From: Roseicyclus persicicus
GTDB lineage: Bacteria; Pseudomonadota; Alphaproteobacteria; Rhodobacterales; Rhodobacteraceae
Length of the DNA: 64,000 bases
Assembly (NCBI RefSeq): GCF_012395815.1
Contig: NZ_JAAZQQ010000002.1
Location: 248,001 to 312,000, forward strand
Direction: 5' to 3'
The notes below the pieces were generated by a model, which saw only the letters and a list, made by a program, of their open reading frames with translations, searched no databases and was not told the DNA's origin. Positions 9,457 through 24,396 of this stretch are shown here, one piece after another. Position 1 is the stretch's first letter; every line of letters starts with the position of its first letter. Both the position numbers and the translations under genes were made by a program.

Positions 9457-10698
9457 ATGGCGAGCAGACCAGACACGGGCGCCGAGGCGCGCGCCCCGCG
9501 GATCACCCGACCGACCCAGCAGATCGTGCTGATGCTGATCATCTGCGCCGCCGTCGCGGCGGGCGCGGTGCTGATCTGGCCGCGGGTCCAGCCGGTGTTC
9601 CTGTCCTCGCCCTTCCTGAACGGCACCATCGGCGTCGTGTTCGTGGTGGGCGTGCTCGCCTGCTTCTTCCAGGTGTTCCAGCTGTTCTCGTCGATCACCT
9701 GGATCGAGGCCATCGCCAGCGGCGCCCCGCAGGATCCCGGCGACGGCCCGCCGCGCCTTCTGGCTGCCATGACCGGGATCGCGCGGGTGCGCGGCAGCCG
9801 GATGCAGGTCACCGGGCCCGCGGCGCGGTCGATCCTCGATTCCGTCGGTGCGCGGATGGAGGAAAGCCGCGACATCACCCGCTACATCGGCAACCTGCTG
9901 ATCTTCCTCGGGCTTCTCGGCACCTTCTTCGGCCTCGCCACGACCGTTCCGGCGGTGGTCGACACCATCCGCTCGCTGCAGCCGACCGAGGGCGAGGAGG
10001 GGATGGCCGTGTTCGGCCGGCTGATGAACGGGCTCGAGGACCAGCTGGGCGGCATGGGCACGGCCTTTGCCTCGTCGCTGCTCGGGCTGGCCGGGTCGCT
10101 GGTCGTGGGCCTTCTGGAGCTTTACGCCGGTCATGGCCAGAACCGGTTCTACCGCGAGCTGGAGGAATGGCTGGCCTCGATCACGCGCGTCAGCTTCGCC
10201 AGCGGCGAGGGCGAGGGGGGCGGTGTCGACCGCACCGCCATCGCCACGGTGCTCGACCACATGGTCGACCAGATGGAGACGCTGCAGTCGCTGTTTTCCC
10301 GCGCCGAGACCCGCCGCGCCGAGACCGAGGCGCGCCTGGTGCAGCTGACCGCCGCCGTCGGGGCGCTGACCGACAAGCTCGGCCCCGGCCCGGTCGAGGC
10401 GACCGAACGCCTGGCCGCCGCGCAGGAACGGCTGTCCGAGGTGCTGGAGGCCGGACAGTCCACGGGCGGCATCGACGAGGAAAGCCGGATGCGCCTGCGC
10501 TCGATCGACGTGCAGCTGCTGAAGATCTACGAGGATCTGGGCGCCACCCGCGACGCCGAAATCCAGCTGTTGCGCGCCGACATCACCGACCTGACCCAGG
10601 CGCTGCGCGACCTCGTCGCCGCCGCCCGCGCGCCCGCCCGCCAGCCGCGCGCCGCGGCGCCTCGGCCCGTCACCCCCCCGGCGCCGGGCGGGGAGTGA
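9457..10698 (+). CDS. MotA/TolQ/ExbB-like proton channel family protein
   Basis: 413-residue membrane protein. Predicted helices lie near residues 22-42 and 52-75, and a pair at about 145-165 and 200-220 forms the MotA/TolQ core (YIGNLLIFLGLLGTFFGLATTV, then GMGTAFASSLLGLAGSLVVGLLEL). The C-terminal ~170 residues are cytoplasmic, charged and largely coiled coil. The partner gene six bases downstream encodes a single-span coiled-coil OmpA-like protein, so the pair resembles MotA/MotB or a Tol-like ion-driven complex. It is not a flagellar stator by sequence, and no flagellar or defence genes adjoin it. Confidence 0.82.
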   Translation: MASRPDTGAEARAPRITRPTQQIVLMLIICAAVAAGAVLIWPRVQPVFLSSPFLNGTIGVVFVVGVLACFFQVFQLFSSITWIEAIASGAPQDPGDGPPRLLAAMTGIARVRGSRMQVTGPAARSILDSVGARMEESRDITRYIGNLLIFLGLLGTFFGLATTVPAVVDTIRSLQPTEGEEGMAVFGRLMNGLEDQLGGMGTAFASSLLGLAGSLVVGLLELYAGHGQNRFYRELEEWLASITRVSFASGEGEGGGVDRTAIATVLDHMVDQMETLQSLFSRAETRRAETEARLVQLTAAVGALTDKLGPGPVEATERLAAAQERLSEVLEAGQSTGGIDEESRMRLRSIDVQLLKIYEDLGATRDAEIQLLRADITDLTQALRDLVAAARAPARQPRAAAPRPVTPPAPGGE

Positions 10699-10704
10699 CG
10701 CGCG

Positions 10705-12663
10705 ATGGCCTTCCAGCGCCGCGCCGGAAACCGCTTCTCCGCCTCGATCTGGCCGGGCTTCGTCGACGCGATCACCTCGCTCCTGATGGTGATGATCTTC
10801 GTGCTGACGATCTTCATGGTCGTGCAGTTCGTCCTGTCCGAGGAGATCACCAGCCAGGATGACGAGCTGAACGCGCTGAACGCGCAGCTGAACGCGCTGT
10901 CCGAGGCGCTGGGGCTGGAGGAGGCGCGCGCCGCCGCGCTGGAAAGCCGGGTCGCTACCCTGTCGGGCTCGCTCGCCGGCGCCCAGGACGAGATCGCGGC
11001 CCAGGCCGCGCTGATCGGGTCGCTGACCGCCGAGGCCGAGGCGCAGGCCGCCCGCATCGCCGATTTCGAGGCGCAGGTCGCCTCGCTCATCGCGGCCAAC
11101 ACCGAGCTATCGGCCGAACGCGACGCCACCGCCGCCGAACTGGCCCAAAGCCTGTCGGCCGCCGAGGCGCTGCAGCTGGCGCTGGCCACCGCGCGGTCCG
11201 AGATCGACGCGGCCGCCGAGGAAGCCCGCCTTGCCGCCGCCCGCCGCGCCGCGCTGGAGGCGCTGATCGCCGACCTGGAGACCGAGCGCGACACGCAGGC
11301 GAGTACCATCGCGTCGCTCGAGGCGCAGCTGTCCGAGGAGGAGGCCGGGCGGCTGGCCGAGGCCGCCGCGGCGGAGCTGCTGCGCCAGCGCCTGCAGGAC
11401 GCCGACGCCGAGCTGACCGCGATGACGCTGGCGCTTGAGGAACAGCGCCGCCGCGCCGAGGAGACGCTGACGCTGCTGGCCGCGGCCCGCGCCGCCGAGC
11501 AGGATCTCACGACCCGCCTTGCCGCCGCGCTGGCCGCCACCGAGGGCCGGGCCGACCTCGAGGCGCAGCTCGCCGCCGCCGAGGCCGAGGCCGCCCGGCT
11601 GGAGGCCGAGGCCGGGGACACCGCCCGCAGCCTGACCGAGGCCGAACAGGCCCTCGCCCTCGCGCTGGCCCGGATCGAAAGCGCCGAGGCCAGCGCCGCC
11701 GCGCGGCTGGCCGAGCTGCAGGCCCGCATCGCCGCGCTGGAGGCCGAGGCCGCCGCCCAGGCCGACACCGCGACCAGCCGCGGCACCGAGCTTGCGACGC
11801 TGCAGCAGCAGCTGGAGGACGCGCTGTCCGCCCGCCTTGCCGCCGAAGCCGCCAGCGCCGAGGCCCTGACCGAAGCCGAGCGCCGCGCCGCGCTGCTGGC
11901 CGAGGCCAACCGCAACATGGAAACCGCCGAGGCCGCCTCGGCCGAAAGCCAGCGGCAGGTCGCGCTCCTGAACGAACAGGTCGCGGCGCTCCGCCAGCAG
12001 CTCGGCGTGCTGCAGGCGCTGCTCGATGACGCCGCCGAAAGGGACGCCGCCGCCGAGGTGCAGATCGCCACCCTCGGCGCGCAGCTGAACGCCGCGCTGG
12101 CGCGGGTCGCCTCGGAGCAGCGCCTGCTGGCCGCCGAACAGAGCCGCGTGGCCGAGTTCGAGGCCGCCGAGGCCGCCCGCCTCGCCGCCGAGGCGCAGGA
12201 GCTGGAGCGCTACCGGTCCGAGTTCTTCGGCCGCCTGCGGGAGCTGCTGGAAGGCCGCGAGGGTGTGCGGATCGAGGGCGACCGCTTCGTCTTTTCCTCC
12301 GAGGTGCTGTTCGAGGTGGGCTCGGCCGACCTTGCGCCCGAGGGGCTGGACCAGATCCGCAACGTGGCCGAGCTCCTGTCCGAGATCGCGGACGACATTC
12401 CCGACACCATCGACTGGATCGTCCGCGTCGACGGCCACACCGACGACCAGCAGATCCGGCCCGGCGGCGCCTTCGGCTCGAACTGGGAACTGAGCCAGGC
12501 GCGCGCCCTGTCGGTCGTGCTCTACATGTCCGAGCAGCTGGGCTTTCCCCCCGACCGGCTGGCGCCCACGGGGTTCGGGGAATTCAGCCCCATCGCCTCG
12601 AACGCCACTGCCGAGGGCCGGGCGCAGAACCGCCGGATCGAGCTGAAGCTGACCGAGCGCTGA
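10705..12663 (+). CDS. Coiled-coil OmpA-family peptidoglycan-binding protein
   Basis: 652-residue protein with one transmembrane helix (about 23-45, ITSLLMVMIFVLTIFMVVQFVL). A very long Ala/Glu/Leu/Arg-rich coiled coil spans roughly 50-500, and a C-terminal OmpA/MotB domain covers about 520-650. The latter contains LFEVGSADLAPEG, DGHTDD, NWELSQARA and RAQNRRIEL, the residues that clasp peptidoglycan. Following a MotA-like gene, it is the likely plug/anchor subunit of an ion-driven envelope machine. The ~450-residue coiled coil is far longer than in MotB and could span much of the periplasm if extended. Confidence 0.87.
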   Translation: MAFQRRAGNRFSASIWPGFVDAITSLLMVMIFVLTIFMVVQFVLSEEITSQDDELNALNAQLNALSEALGLEEARAAALESRVATLSGSLAGAQDEIAAQAALIGSLTAEAEAQAARIADFEAQVASLIAANTELSAERDATAAELAQSLSAAEALQLALATARSEIDAAAEEARLAAARRAALEALIADLETERDTQASTIASLEAQLSEEEAGRLAEAAAAELLRQRLQDADAELTAMTLALEEQRRRAEETLTLLAAARAAEQDLTTRLAAALAATEGRADLEAQLAAAEAEAARLEAEAGDTARSLTEAEQALALALARIESAEASAAARLAELQARIAALEAEAAAQADTATSRGTELATLQQQLEDALSARLAAEAASAEALTEAERRAALLAEANRNMETAEAASAESQRQVALLNEQVAALRQQLGVLQALLDDAAERDAAAEVQIATLGAQLNAALARVASEQRLLAAEQSRVAEFEAAEAARLAAEAQELERYRSEFFGRLRELLEGREGVRIEGDRFVFSSEVLFEVGSADLAPEGLDQIRNVAELLSEIADDIPDTIDWIVRVDGHTDDQQIRPGGAFGSNWELSQARALSVVLYMSEQLGFPPDRLAPTGFGEFSPIASNATAEGRAQNRRIELKLTER

Positions 12664-12667
12664 GCCG

Positions 12668-13666
12668 TCAGCGCGTGATCGCCACCACCGTCGTGCCCCG
12701 GTCCACCTCCTGCCCGTCGCGGATCAGCCGCGCCTCGCCCCGGTAGAGCCCCGGCGCCCAGCCGCCCTGCGGCGTGCGCCGGCCCGAGGCGCGGAAAAGC
12801 TGCGCCTGGGTGCGTTCCAGCACCGCGTCCTGCGCGTGCACCTCGGCCCCGTCCGCGTCGAGGATGCGCAGCGCCACCACGTCGCCCGCCCGCCCGCCGT
12901 GGACGAAGGCCCAGACCACCAGCGCCTCGGCCCCCGCCGGGATCGCCCCGGTGCCGGCCGCGCCCGCCGCGATGGTGTCGAGGCCGGGGATGCCGGTGGA
13001 AAAGCCGACCGACAGGATGCCACCGCCGGGGTTCGGCACCGGGTCGGCCCAGAGCGCCGGCGCCGCACCGCCGCAGCTTGCGGGGTCCGAGGGGTCGAAC
13101 GGGTCGACCACGCGGCCCTCGTGGCGCAGCAGGAATTCGAGATGCGGGAACTCGGTGGTCCCCGAATAGCCGATCAGGCCCAGCACATCGCCCGGCGCCA
13201 CGGCCTGTCCTTCGGCCACCGCGATGCTGCCCTCGAGCAGGTGGCAATACTGGGTCTGCCAGCCGCCGGCATGGTCCACGACCACCCCGTTGCCGCAACC
13301 CTGCCCCTCGGGCGCGGCCGCCGTGCCGCCGTCGGGCACCCCGTCGCGGAACGCCCGCACCACGCCGTCGGCGGCGGCCAGCACCGCCACGCCCTCGGCC
13401 AGCGCCGCCATGTCGGCCAGCCGGATGTCGGTGCCCTCGTGGCCGTCATAGCTTTGCGGGCCGCAGTCGAAGGCCCGCGCGCTCGGCCCCGGGTCGCGGT
13501 CGACGAACTGCTGCAGGAAACAGGTCTCGCCGAGCGTGCAGTCGACGGGAAAGGCCAGCCGCGGCGCGTCCTGCGCCAGCGCGGGCAGGGCGAGCGCGAC
13601 CGCGCCCGCCAGCACGGACAAGGCCCGACACCTTGCGGGGCCGGGCCTTGTCCTTGTGTCGCTCAT
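12668..13666 (-). CDS. M23 family metallopeptidase, exported
   Basis: 332-residue secreted protein with signal peptide (ALSVLAGAVALALPALAQ, cleavage near residue 32). The M23/LytM domain shows zinc ligands H76 and D80 in GHEGTDIR, then TQYCHLLEG and the final ligand in FPHLEFLL. Cysteine pairs (CTLGETC, DCGP, GCGNG) suggest disulfides in the periplasm. About 120 further residues form a C-terminal domain I do not recognise. With all metal ligands present it is probably an active peptidoglycan endopeptidase. It lies six bases after the clpA stop on the same strand and converges on the OmpA-like gene. Confidence 0.86.
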   Translation of the reverse strand: MSDTRTRPGPARCRALSVLAGAVALALPALAQDAPRLAFPVDCTLGETCFLQQFVDRDPGPSARAFDCGPQSYDGHEGTDIRLADMAALAEGVAVLAAADGVVRAFRDGVPDGGTAAAPEGQGCGNGVVVDHAGGWQTQYCHLLEGSIAVAEGQAVAPGDVLGLIGYSGTTEFPHLEFLLRHEGRVVDPFDPSDPASCGGAAPALWADPVPNPGGGILSVGFSTGIPGLDTIAAGAAGTGAIPAGAEALVVWAFVHGGRAGDVVALRILDADGAEVHAQDAVLERTQAQLFRASGRRTPQGGWAPGLYRGEARLIRDGQEVDRGTTVVAITR

Positions 13667-13671
13667 GCCGG

Positions 13672-16008
<2,337 letters not shown>

Positions 16009-16204
16009 GGGCGTGCTCCTTTCCTCGTGCATCGGGCCAGGCAGGGCCTGTCCCCGATCATGGCCTCATGGTGTTAAGCTTTGCTTTCTGTCCGCGCGTT
16101 TCAAGGAGAAACTTCGCAAGGTTTCGTGTGCGATGCCCGCGCGGCCCTCTATCCCTTGGCCCGGACGGGTCTGCCTAATTCTTGTGCAAACGCCACGTTC
16201 CGTC

Positions 16205-16987
<783 letters not shown>

Positions 16988-17055
16988 GGCTTTCGCTCCT
17001 CGGTTGGGTACAGTCGGCAGGACAGCCACCCTCGCGCATGGATCAAGCGAGCGCA

Positions 17056-17808
17056 ATGCACCTCGACGTCACCGACCTGCGCCAGTTCTATTACCGCACC
17101 CGGCTGGGCCGGATCGCGCAGAAGGCCGTGCGCGACCGGATGCTGTCGCTCTGGCCCGAGGCGCAGGGGCAGACGGTGGTGGGCTTCGGCTTTGCGGTGC
17201 CGCTGCTGCGCCCCTATCTCGGGCAGGCGCGGCGGGTGATCGGGCTGATGCCGGCCGAGCAGGGCGTGATGCCCTGGCCCGCGGGGCTCGACAACGTGTC
17301 GGTGCTGTGCCGCGAGGGGCTCTGGCCGCTGCAGACCGGCGTCGCCGACAAGATCGTCTGCCTGCACGGGCTGGAGACCTCGGAACACCCCGCCGCCGTG
17401 CTGGAGGAATGCCAGCGCGTGCTGGGGCCGGGGGGCAAGGCGCTGTTCATCGTGCCGAACCGGTCGGGCATGTGGGCCCGGCGCGACGCGACGCCCTTCG
17501 GCTTTGGCCGGCCCTATTCGCTGGGCCAGCTCGAGGCGCAGATGAAGCGCCACGACTTCATGCCCGAACGCCATGCCGCCGCGCTGTTCGCGCCGCCGTC
17601 GGACCACCGGTTCTGGCTGCGTTCGGCCGACCTGATGGAGCGCTTCGGCGCCCGCATCTCCAGCCGCTTCGCCGGCGGCGTGATCCTGCTGGAGGTGTCC
17701 AAGCGCGTCTACGCGCCGACCCGTCCGGGCCTGGCCGAACGGGTGCGCCAGCCGCTGAAGGTGCTGGAGGGCACGCCGACGCCCGCGGGCCTGCGCAACC
17801 GCGGCTGA
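17056..17808 (+). CDS. Class I SAM-dependent methyltransferase-like protein
   Basis: 250-residue protein with a methyltransferase type 11 layout: [15 protein letters not shown] at the glycine-rich SAM loop position, [37 protein letters not shown] for the later strands. The canonical GxGxG loop is altered (VGFGFAVP), so SAM binding is not certain. Substrate unknown. It diverges from gloB, a neighbourhood I remember from other Rhodobacterales. The ATG at 17056 fits expected homologue starts; another ATG at 17038 would add six residues and neither has a strong ribosome site. Confidence 0.8.
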   Translation: MHLDVTDLRQFYYRTRLGRIAQKAVRDRMLSLWPEAQGQTVVGFGFAVPLLRPYLGQARRVIGLMPAEQGVMPWPAGLDNVSVLCREGLWPLQTGVADKIVCLHGLETSEHPAAVLEECQRVLGPGGKALFIVPNRSGMWARRDATPFGFGRPYSLGQLEAQMKRHDFMPERHAAALFAPPSDHRFWLRSADLMERFGARISSRFAGGVILLEVSKRVYAPTRPGLAERVRQPLKVLEGTPTPAGLRNRG

Positions 17809-17812
17809 GGCG

Positions 17813-18598
17813 TCAGGCGAAGATCGCCGAGGCCGTCACCACCGCCCGGTTCGACACGATCTCGGGCAGGTCCAGCTGGCGTGCGTCCTCGACGATGATC
17901 TCCTCGCCGGTCACCGCGTCCACCGCGACCGTGACATGGCCGAGATCCACCGTCCCGATCTTGATCAGGCCCAGCTCGGCCACGAGATCCTCCTCGCTGC
18001 CTTCGGGCAGGGCGTCGGGCAGGGCCTGGTCCTCGGGCAGGATGTAGAGGCCGAGCGCGAACTGCGTCTCCATGGCGCCGTCCGCGCCACTGGGGAGGTG
18101 GTTGGCGGTCTCCAGCACCAGCAGGTCGCCCTTCACCTCGTCCGACAGCGTGATCTCCATCACGTCCGACCCGTCCAGCCGCGCGACGAACCCGTCGTCC
18201 TCGCCGTCCATCGGGTCGTCGACGATCCGGGCAAAGGCGGCCTCGGTGATCTCCAGCTCGATCACGTCCATGTCGTCGTCGGAGGTGGTCAGCGCGGGCA
18301 GGGCAGGGGCCGCCGACATCGGCGCGGCCACCAGGGCGGCCAGCACCTCGAAGGCGCTGCCGCCGCCGAGGTCGGTCACCGGCGGGTCCTCGGGCGGCGC
18401 CGGGTCGGGCGCGGCGGACGCGGCGTCGAGATCGTTCACCGGCGGTTCGGGCTCGGGGGGCGGTTCCTCGACCGGCGGCGGGTCGGGCTGCAGGTCGGGC
18501 GCGTCCTCGGCCGGGGCCGCATCGTCGCCGTCGCCGAACAGCGCCACCGCGGCACCCGCGATCAGCAGAAGGGGCAGAAGTGCCGCAAGTTCAATCAT
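17813..18598 (-). CDS. Acidic proline-rich membrane-anchored protein, function unknown
   Basis: 261-residue protein not recognised. Residues 2-22 form a hydrophobic segment (IELAALLPLLLIAGAAVALFG) that would anchor or export it. The next ~60 residues are rich in Pro, Glu and Asp with repeated PPP/EEP/PPV units, likely an extended spacer. The C-terminal ~150 residues are strongly acidic and contain beta-like segments (DLLVLETANHLPSGA, FALGLYILPEDQ, VDLGHVTVAVDAVTGEEIIVEDA). The acidity suggests divalent cation binding, but no EF-hand or RTX motif is present. It diverges from the atp operon and converges on the methyltransferase gene. Confidence 0.7.
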   Translation of the reverse strand: MIELAALLPLLLIAGAAVALFGDGDDAAPAEDAPDLQPDPPPVEEPPPEPEPPVNDLDAASAAPDPAPPEDPPVTDLGGGSAFEVLAALVAAPMSAAPALPALTTSDDDMDVIELEITEAAFARIVDDPMDGEDDGFVARLDGSDVMEITLSDEVKGDLLVLETANHLPSGADGAMETQFALGLYILPEDQALPDALPEGSEEDLVAELGLIKIGTVDLGHVTVAVDAVTGEEIIVEDARQLDLPEIVSNRAVVTASAIFA

Positions 18599-18746
18599 GT
18601 CACTGCCTCGGGCCCGGACTCCCCCAGGGTCAAGTCTAGGCATCTTTTCGGAAATCCATCCACAGCGCGTGTCGAAAAGGAGTGTTCCCGGATCGTGGAA
18701 ACCGGCCGCATTTGCGCCACAGTTCAGAATCGTGACAGACGCAGGG

Positions 18747-18781
18747 CAAAGCGTCGCAATCGCTAGCTTCAAAGCGTCGCA
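18747..18781. promoter_or_regulatory. Paired 12-base direct repeat, candidate regulator site
   Basis: CAAAGCGTCGCA occurs at 18747-18758 and again at 18770-18781, identical and in the same orientation, 23 bases start to start (about two helical turns). The position in a divergent intergenic region fits a tandem operator, but no known regulator motif is recognised. Confidence 0.4.
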
Positions 18782-18851
18782 TTTCGCGCCGAAGCGGCCT
18801 TCCGATTGACACCAAACGATTTTTCACCGAAGGGGCGCGGGTCTATCGCGG

Positions 18852-18880
18852 TTGCAGCATGACAGGCCCTCTGCTACATC
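18852..18880 (+). promoter_or_regulatory. Weak sigma-70-like promoter candidate for the atp operon
   Basis: TTGCAG at 18852, a 17-base spacer, then TACATC preceded by TG (TGCTACATC) ending at 18880, about 105 bases before atpH. Each hexamer matches consensus at only three positions, so this is a suggestion based on spacing and placement. Confidence 0.3.
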
Positions 18881-18984
18881 ACCCGCGATTTAACGGAATA
18901 CGGCTGCCATCCGCTGCCGAGACGCGACTTGCCCGGGGGCGCGCCCGCGCCCTGCCCGGGCTACCTATGTGAGAAAGGGTGGAC

Positions 18985-19545
18985 GTGAGCGAACCTGCTT
19001 CAATCTCGACCGGCATCGCCGCCCGCTATGCGACCGCGATGTTCGACCTCGCCGAAGAAGAGGGCGCTCTGGCCGCGCTCGAGGCCGATGTGGGCACCCT
19101 GGAGGCCGCACTGGCCGCCAGCGCCGACCTGCGCGACGTCATCACCTCGCCGCTCTACGGGCGCGAGGCGACCTCCGCGGCGATGGGCAAGCTGGCCGCG
19201 GCGATGGCGCTGAACCCCGTCACCGGCAACACCCTGCAGCTGATGGCGTCCAAGCGCCGTCTGTTCGTGCTGCCCGCGCTGCTGCGCACGCTGCGCGAGA
19301 AGATCTCGGCCCACAAGGGCGAGGTCACCGCCGAGGTGGTGTCGGCCAAGGCGCTGACCAAGACGCAGTCCGACAAGCTGGCCAAGGTTCTGGCCGCCAC
19401 CGTCGGCCGCGATGTCATTCTCAATGCGACCGTGGATGAAAGCCTCATCGGCGGTCTTGTCGTCAAGGTTGGCTCGACGATGATCGACACCTCGATCAAG
19501 TCCAAGCTCAACGCACTCCAGAACACGATGAAAGAGGTCGGTTAA
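18985..19545 (+). CDS. atpH: F1F0 ATP synthase subunit delta
   Basis: 186-residue delta subunit (OSCP homologue), linking the F1 alpha/beta hexamer to the peripheral stalk. The N-terminal helical domain starts [22 protein letters not shown], and the C-terminal region shows [25 protein letters not shown], the family signature. The GTG at 18985 is preferred because the protein then matches the usual SEPASIS start, with AAGGGTGG just upstream; a GTG two codons earlier is possible. First gene of atpHAGDC, one base from atpA. Confidence 0.93.
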   Translation: MSEPASISTGIAARYATAMFDLAEEEGALAALEADVGTLEAALAASADLRDVITSPLYGREATSAAMGKLAAAMALNPVTGNTLQLMASKRRLFVLPALLRTLREKISAHKGEVTAEVVSAKALTKTQSDKLAKVLAATVGRDVILNATVDESLIGGLVVKVGSTMIDTSIKSKLNALQNTMKEVG

Positions 19546-19546
19546 C

Positions 19547-21085
<1,539 letters not shown>

Positions 21086-21097
21086 GGGATTTGAGCG

Positions 21098-21976
21098 ATG
21101 CCCAGTCTCAAGGACCTCAAGAACAGGATCGGGTCGGTCAAGTCGACCCGAAAGATCACCAAGGCGATGCAGATGGTCGCCGCCGCGAAACTGCGCCGTG
21201 CGCAGGAAGCGGCGGAGATGGCGCGCCCCTACGCCGAGAAGATGGAGGCCGTCATGGGCGGCCTCGCCCGCGCCGTCGGCAATGCCGAAGGCGCGCCGCG
21301 GCTTCTCGCCGGGACGGGCAAGTCCGACGTGCACCTGCTGGTCGTCATGACCGCCGAGCGGGGCCTCTGCGGGGGCTTCAACTCGACGATCGTGCGCCTG
21401 GCCCGCACCCGGATCGCCGCGCTGCTGCGCGACGGCAAGACGGTCAAGATCCTGACCGTCGGCAAGAAGGGGCGTGAGCAGCTCCGGCGCGACTATGCCG
21501 ACAAGATCGTCGGACATATCGACCTGAGCGACGTCAAGCGCCTCGGCTATTCCAACGCCGCCGACATCGCGCGCGACGTGCTTGGCCGCTTCGACGCCGG
21601 GGAATTCGACGTCGCGACGATCTTCTACAACCGCTTCCAGTCGGTGATCAGCCAGGTTCCGACCGCGACGCAGATCATCCCGGCCCAGTTCGACGCCCCC
21701 GAGGGCGCCGAGGAGGGCGGGGCGCAGTACGACTACGAGCCCTCCGAAGAGGCGGTGCTCGAGGACCTGCTGCCGCGCGGCGTGGCGACCCAGATCTTCA
21801 CCGCGCTGCTGGAGAACGCCGCCTCGGAGCAGGGCGCGCGCATGTCCGCGATGGACAACGCGACCCGCAACGCGGGCGACATGATCGAGCGCCTCACCAT
21901 CGAATTCAACCGTTCGCGTCAGGCCGTCATCACCAACGAGCTGATCGAAATCATCTCGGGCGCCGAAGCGCTCTAA
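21098..21976 (+). CDS. atpG: F1F0 ATP synthase subunit gamma
   Basis: 292-residue central-stalk subunit. The N-terminal helix [28 protein letters not shown] and the C-terminal helix ending [19 protein letters not shown] form the rotor coiled coil. [17 protein letters not shown] is the conserved catch region at about 85-101. Length is normal. Third gene of the F1 operon, 18 bases before atpD. Confidence 0.97.
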   Translation: MPSLKDLKNRIGSVKSTRKITKAMQMVAAAKLRRAQEAAEMARPYAEKMEAVMGGLARAVGNAEGAPRLLAGTGKSDVHLLVVMTAERGLCGGFNSTIVRLARTRIAALLRDGKTVKILTVGKKGREQLRRDYADKIVGHIDLSDVKRLGYSNAADIARDVLGRFDAGEFDVATIFYNRFQSVISQVPTATQIIPAQFDAPEGAEEGGAQYDYEPSEEAVLEDLLPRGVATQIFTALLENAASEQGARMSAMDNATRNAGDMIERLTIEFNRSRQAVITNELIEIISGAEAL

Positions 21977-23419
<1,443 letters not shown>

Positions 23420-23429
23420 GGGGGCCGTC

Positions 23430-23846
23430 ATGGCTAAGCTTCAGTTCGATCTGGTCTCGCCCGAACGGCGTCTCGCCTCGATGGCGGTGGATGCCGTGCA
23501 GATCCCCGGCGCCGACGGGGACATGACGGCGATGGCCGATCACGCGCCGCTCATCACCACGCTGCGCCCCGGTGTCCTCAAGGTCGAGGGCGCCGACGGC
23601 GGGGCCGAGACGGCGTATTTCGTCACCGGCGGCTTCGCCGACGTGGCGGGCCCCTCGGTCACCGTGCTGGCCGAGCGCGCCCTGCCGGTCAGCGAAGTGA
23701 CCGCCGAGATGATGGACGGCTTCATCGCCGAGGCCCGCGAGGCCCACGACAAGGCCCGCGCCGCGGACCAGCCGCAGGGCGTCGCCGATTCGGCGGCCAA
23801 GCTGCTGGCCGACATGGAGGCCGCAAAGGGCCACATCATGGGCTGA
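23430..23846 (+). CDS. atpC: F1F0 ATP synthase subunit epsilon
   Basis: 138-residue epsilon subunit, rotating with gamma and inhibiting ATP hydrolysis. The N-terminal beta-sandwich ([44 protein letters not shown]) is typical. The C-terminal helical part is short and alanine-rich ([17 protein letters not shown]). Last gene of the operon, with an excellent intrinsic terminator 31 bases downstream. Confidence 0.95.
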   Translation: MAKLQFDLVSPERRLASMAVDAVQIPGADGDMTAMADHAPLITTLRPGVLKVEGADGGAETAYFVTGGFADVAGPSVTVLAERALPVSEVTAEMMDGFIAEAREAHDKARAADQPQGVADSAAKLLADMEAAKGHIMG

Positions 23847-23876
23847 CGCCCCGCCGGGGCGACATGACGACAGAGT

Positions 23877-23908
23877 GACCCCCGCGGCCCGCCCGCGGGG
23901 GTCTTTTT
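23877..23908 (+). terminator. Intrinsic terminator of the atp operon
   Basis: An 11-base perfect stem (GACCCCCGCGG pairing with CCGCGGGGGTC), a 5-base loop and TTTTT directly after the stem. It begins 31 bases after the atpC stop and is the strongest terminator in the window. Confidence 0.93.
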
Positions 23909-24002
23909 CATGGTGTTTCCGCCGGATTTCCCGGTATCACTCCGCCACAGAGGCAGGAGACCGGAGCCGGCGGGCTCCCACAAGATGGGCACGACCAACC
24001 GC

Positions 24003-24353
24003 ATGAAGCGCCTGAGCCATCACCTGATCGGGGCCGAGCAGGGGTCCCTCGTGCTGTTCAGCGATTTCGAGGAGAACGGCCCGATGTGGACGGGCGACGG
24101 CCCGCGCGAGGCGCGCCGCCCGGTGCGCTTTTCCGAGCCGTTCCGCGCCGCGCCGCTGGTGCAGGTGGGCATCTCGATGTGGGACACCGGCGGCGACACC
24201 AACCAGCGCGCCGACCTCCGCGCCGAGGACATCACGCCCGAGGGGTTCAGCCTAGTGTTCCGCACCTGGGGCGACAGCCGCGTCGCCCGCATCCGCGCCG
24301 ACTGGATGGCGCTGGGCGAGCTCCGGGCCGCCGACGACTGGGACATCGCCTGA
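24003..24353 (+). CDS. H-type lectin domain protein
   Basis: 116-residue protein made almost entirely of one H-type lectin domain (the family of snail agglutinin and discoidin C-terminal domains). VRFSEPFRAAPLVQVGISMWD, the TNQRADLRAEDITPEGFSLVFRTWGDSRVARIRADWMALGEL run and the final W fit the six-strand fold. No signal peptide is seen with the start at 24003; ATGs at 23985 and 23910 are possible but the latter lies against the atp terminator. In animals such domains bind GalNAc; a bacterial ligand is unknown. Confidence 0.8.
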   Translation: MKRLSHHLIGAEQGSLVLFSDFEENGPMWTGDGPREARRPVRFSEPFRAAPLVQVGISMWDTGGDTNQRADLRAEDITPEGFSLVFRTWGDSRVARIRADWMALGELRAADDWDIA

Positions 24354-24396
24354 GCGGGGCACCGCCCGCCATCACGCGCCCCGGGGTGATGGGCGT

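Larger units (their letters stand above)
18599..18984. other. Intergenic region between the acidic protein gene and atpH
   Basis: A 386-base divergent intergenic stretch, one of the longest here and visibly lower in GC than its surroundings. I see no gene in it. It contains a 12-base perfect direct repeat, a TTGACA without a convincing -10 element, and a weak promoter candidate nearer atpH. It probably holds the atp operon promoter on one strand and that of the acidic protein on the other. Confidence 0.6.

Noticed and set aside
9457..12663. Zorya-type defence (ZorA/ZorB-like MotA/MotB pair)
   Set aside because: No ZorC, ZorD or ZorE-like helicase or nuclease follows; the neighbours are a peptidase and clpA, and the pair looks like a common envelope complex.
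18806..18811. TTGACA as the atp operon -35
   Set aside because: No acceptable -10 lies 16-18 bases downstream.
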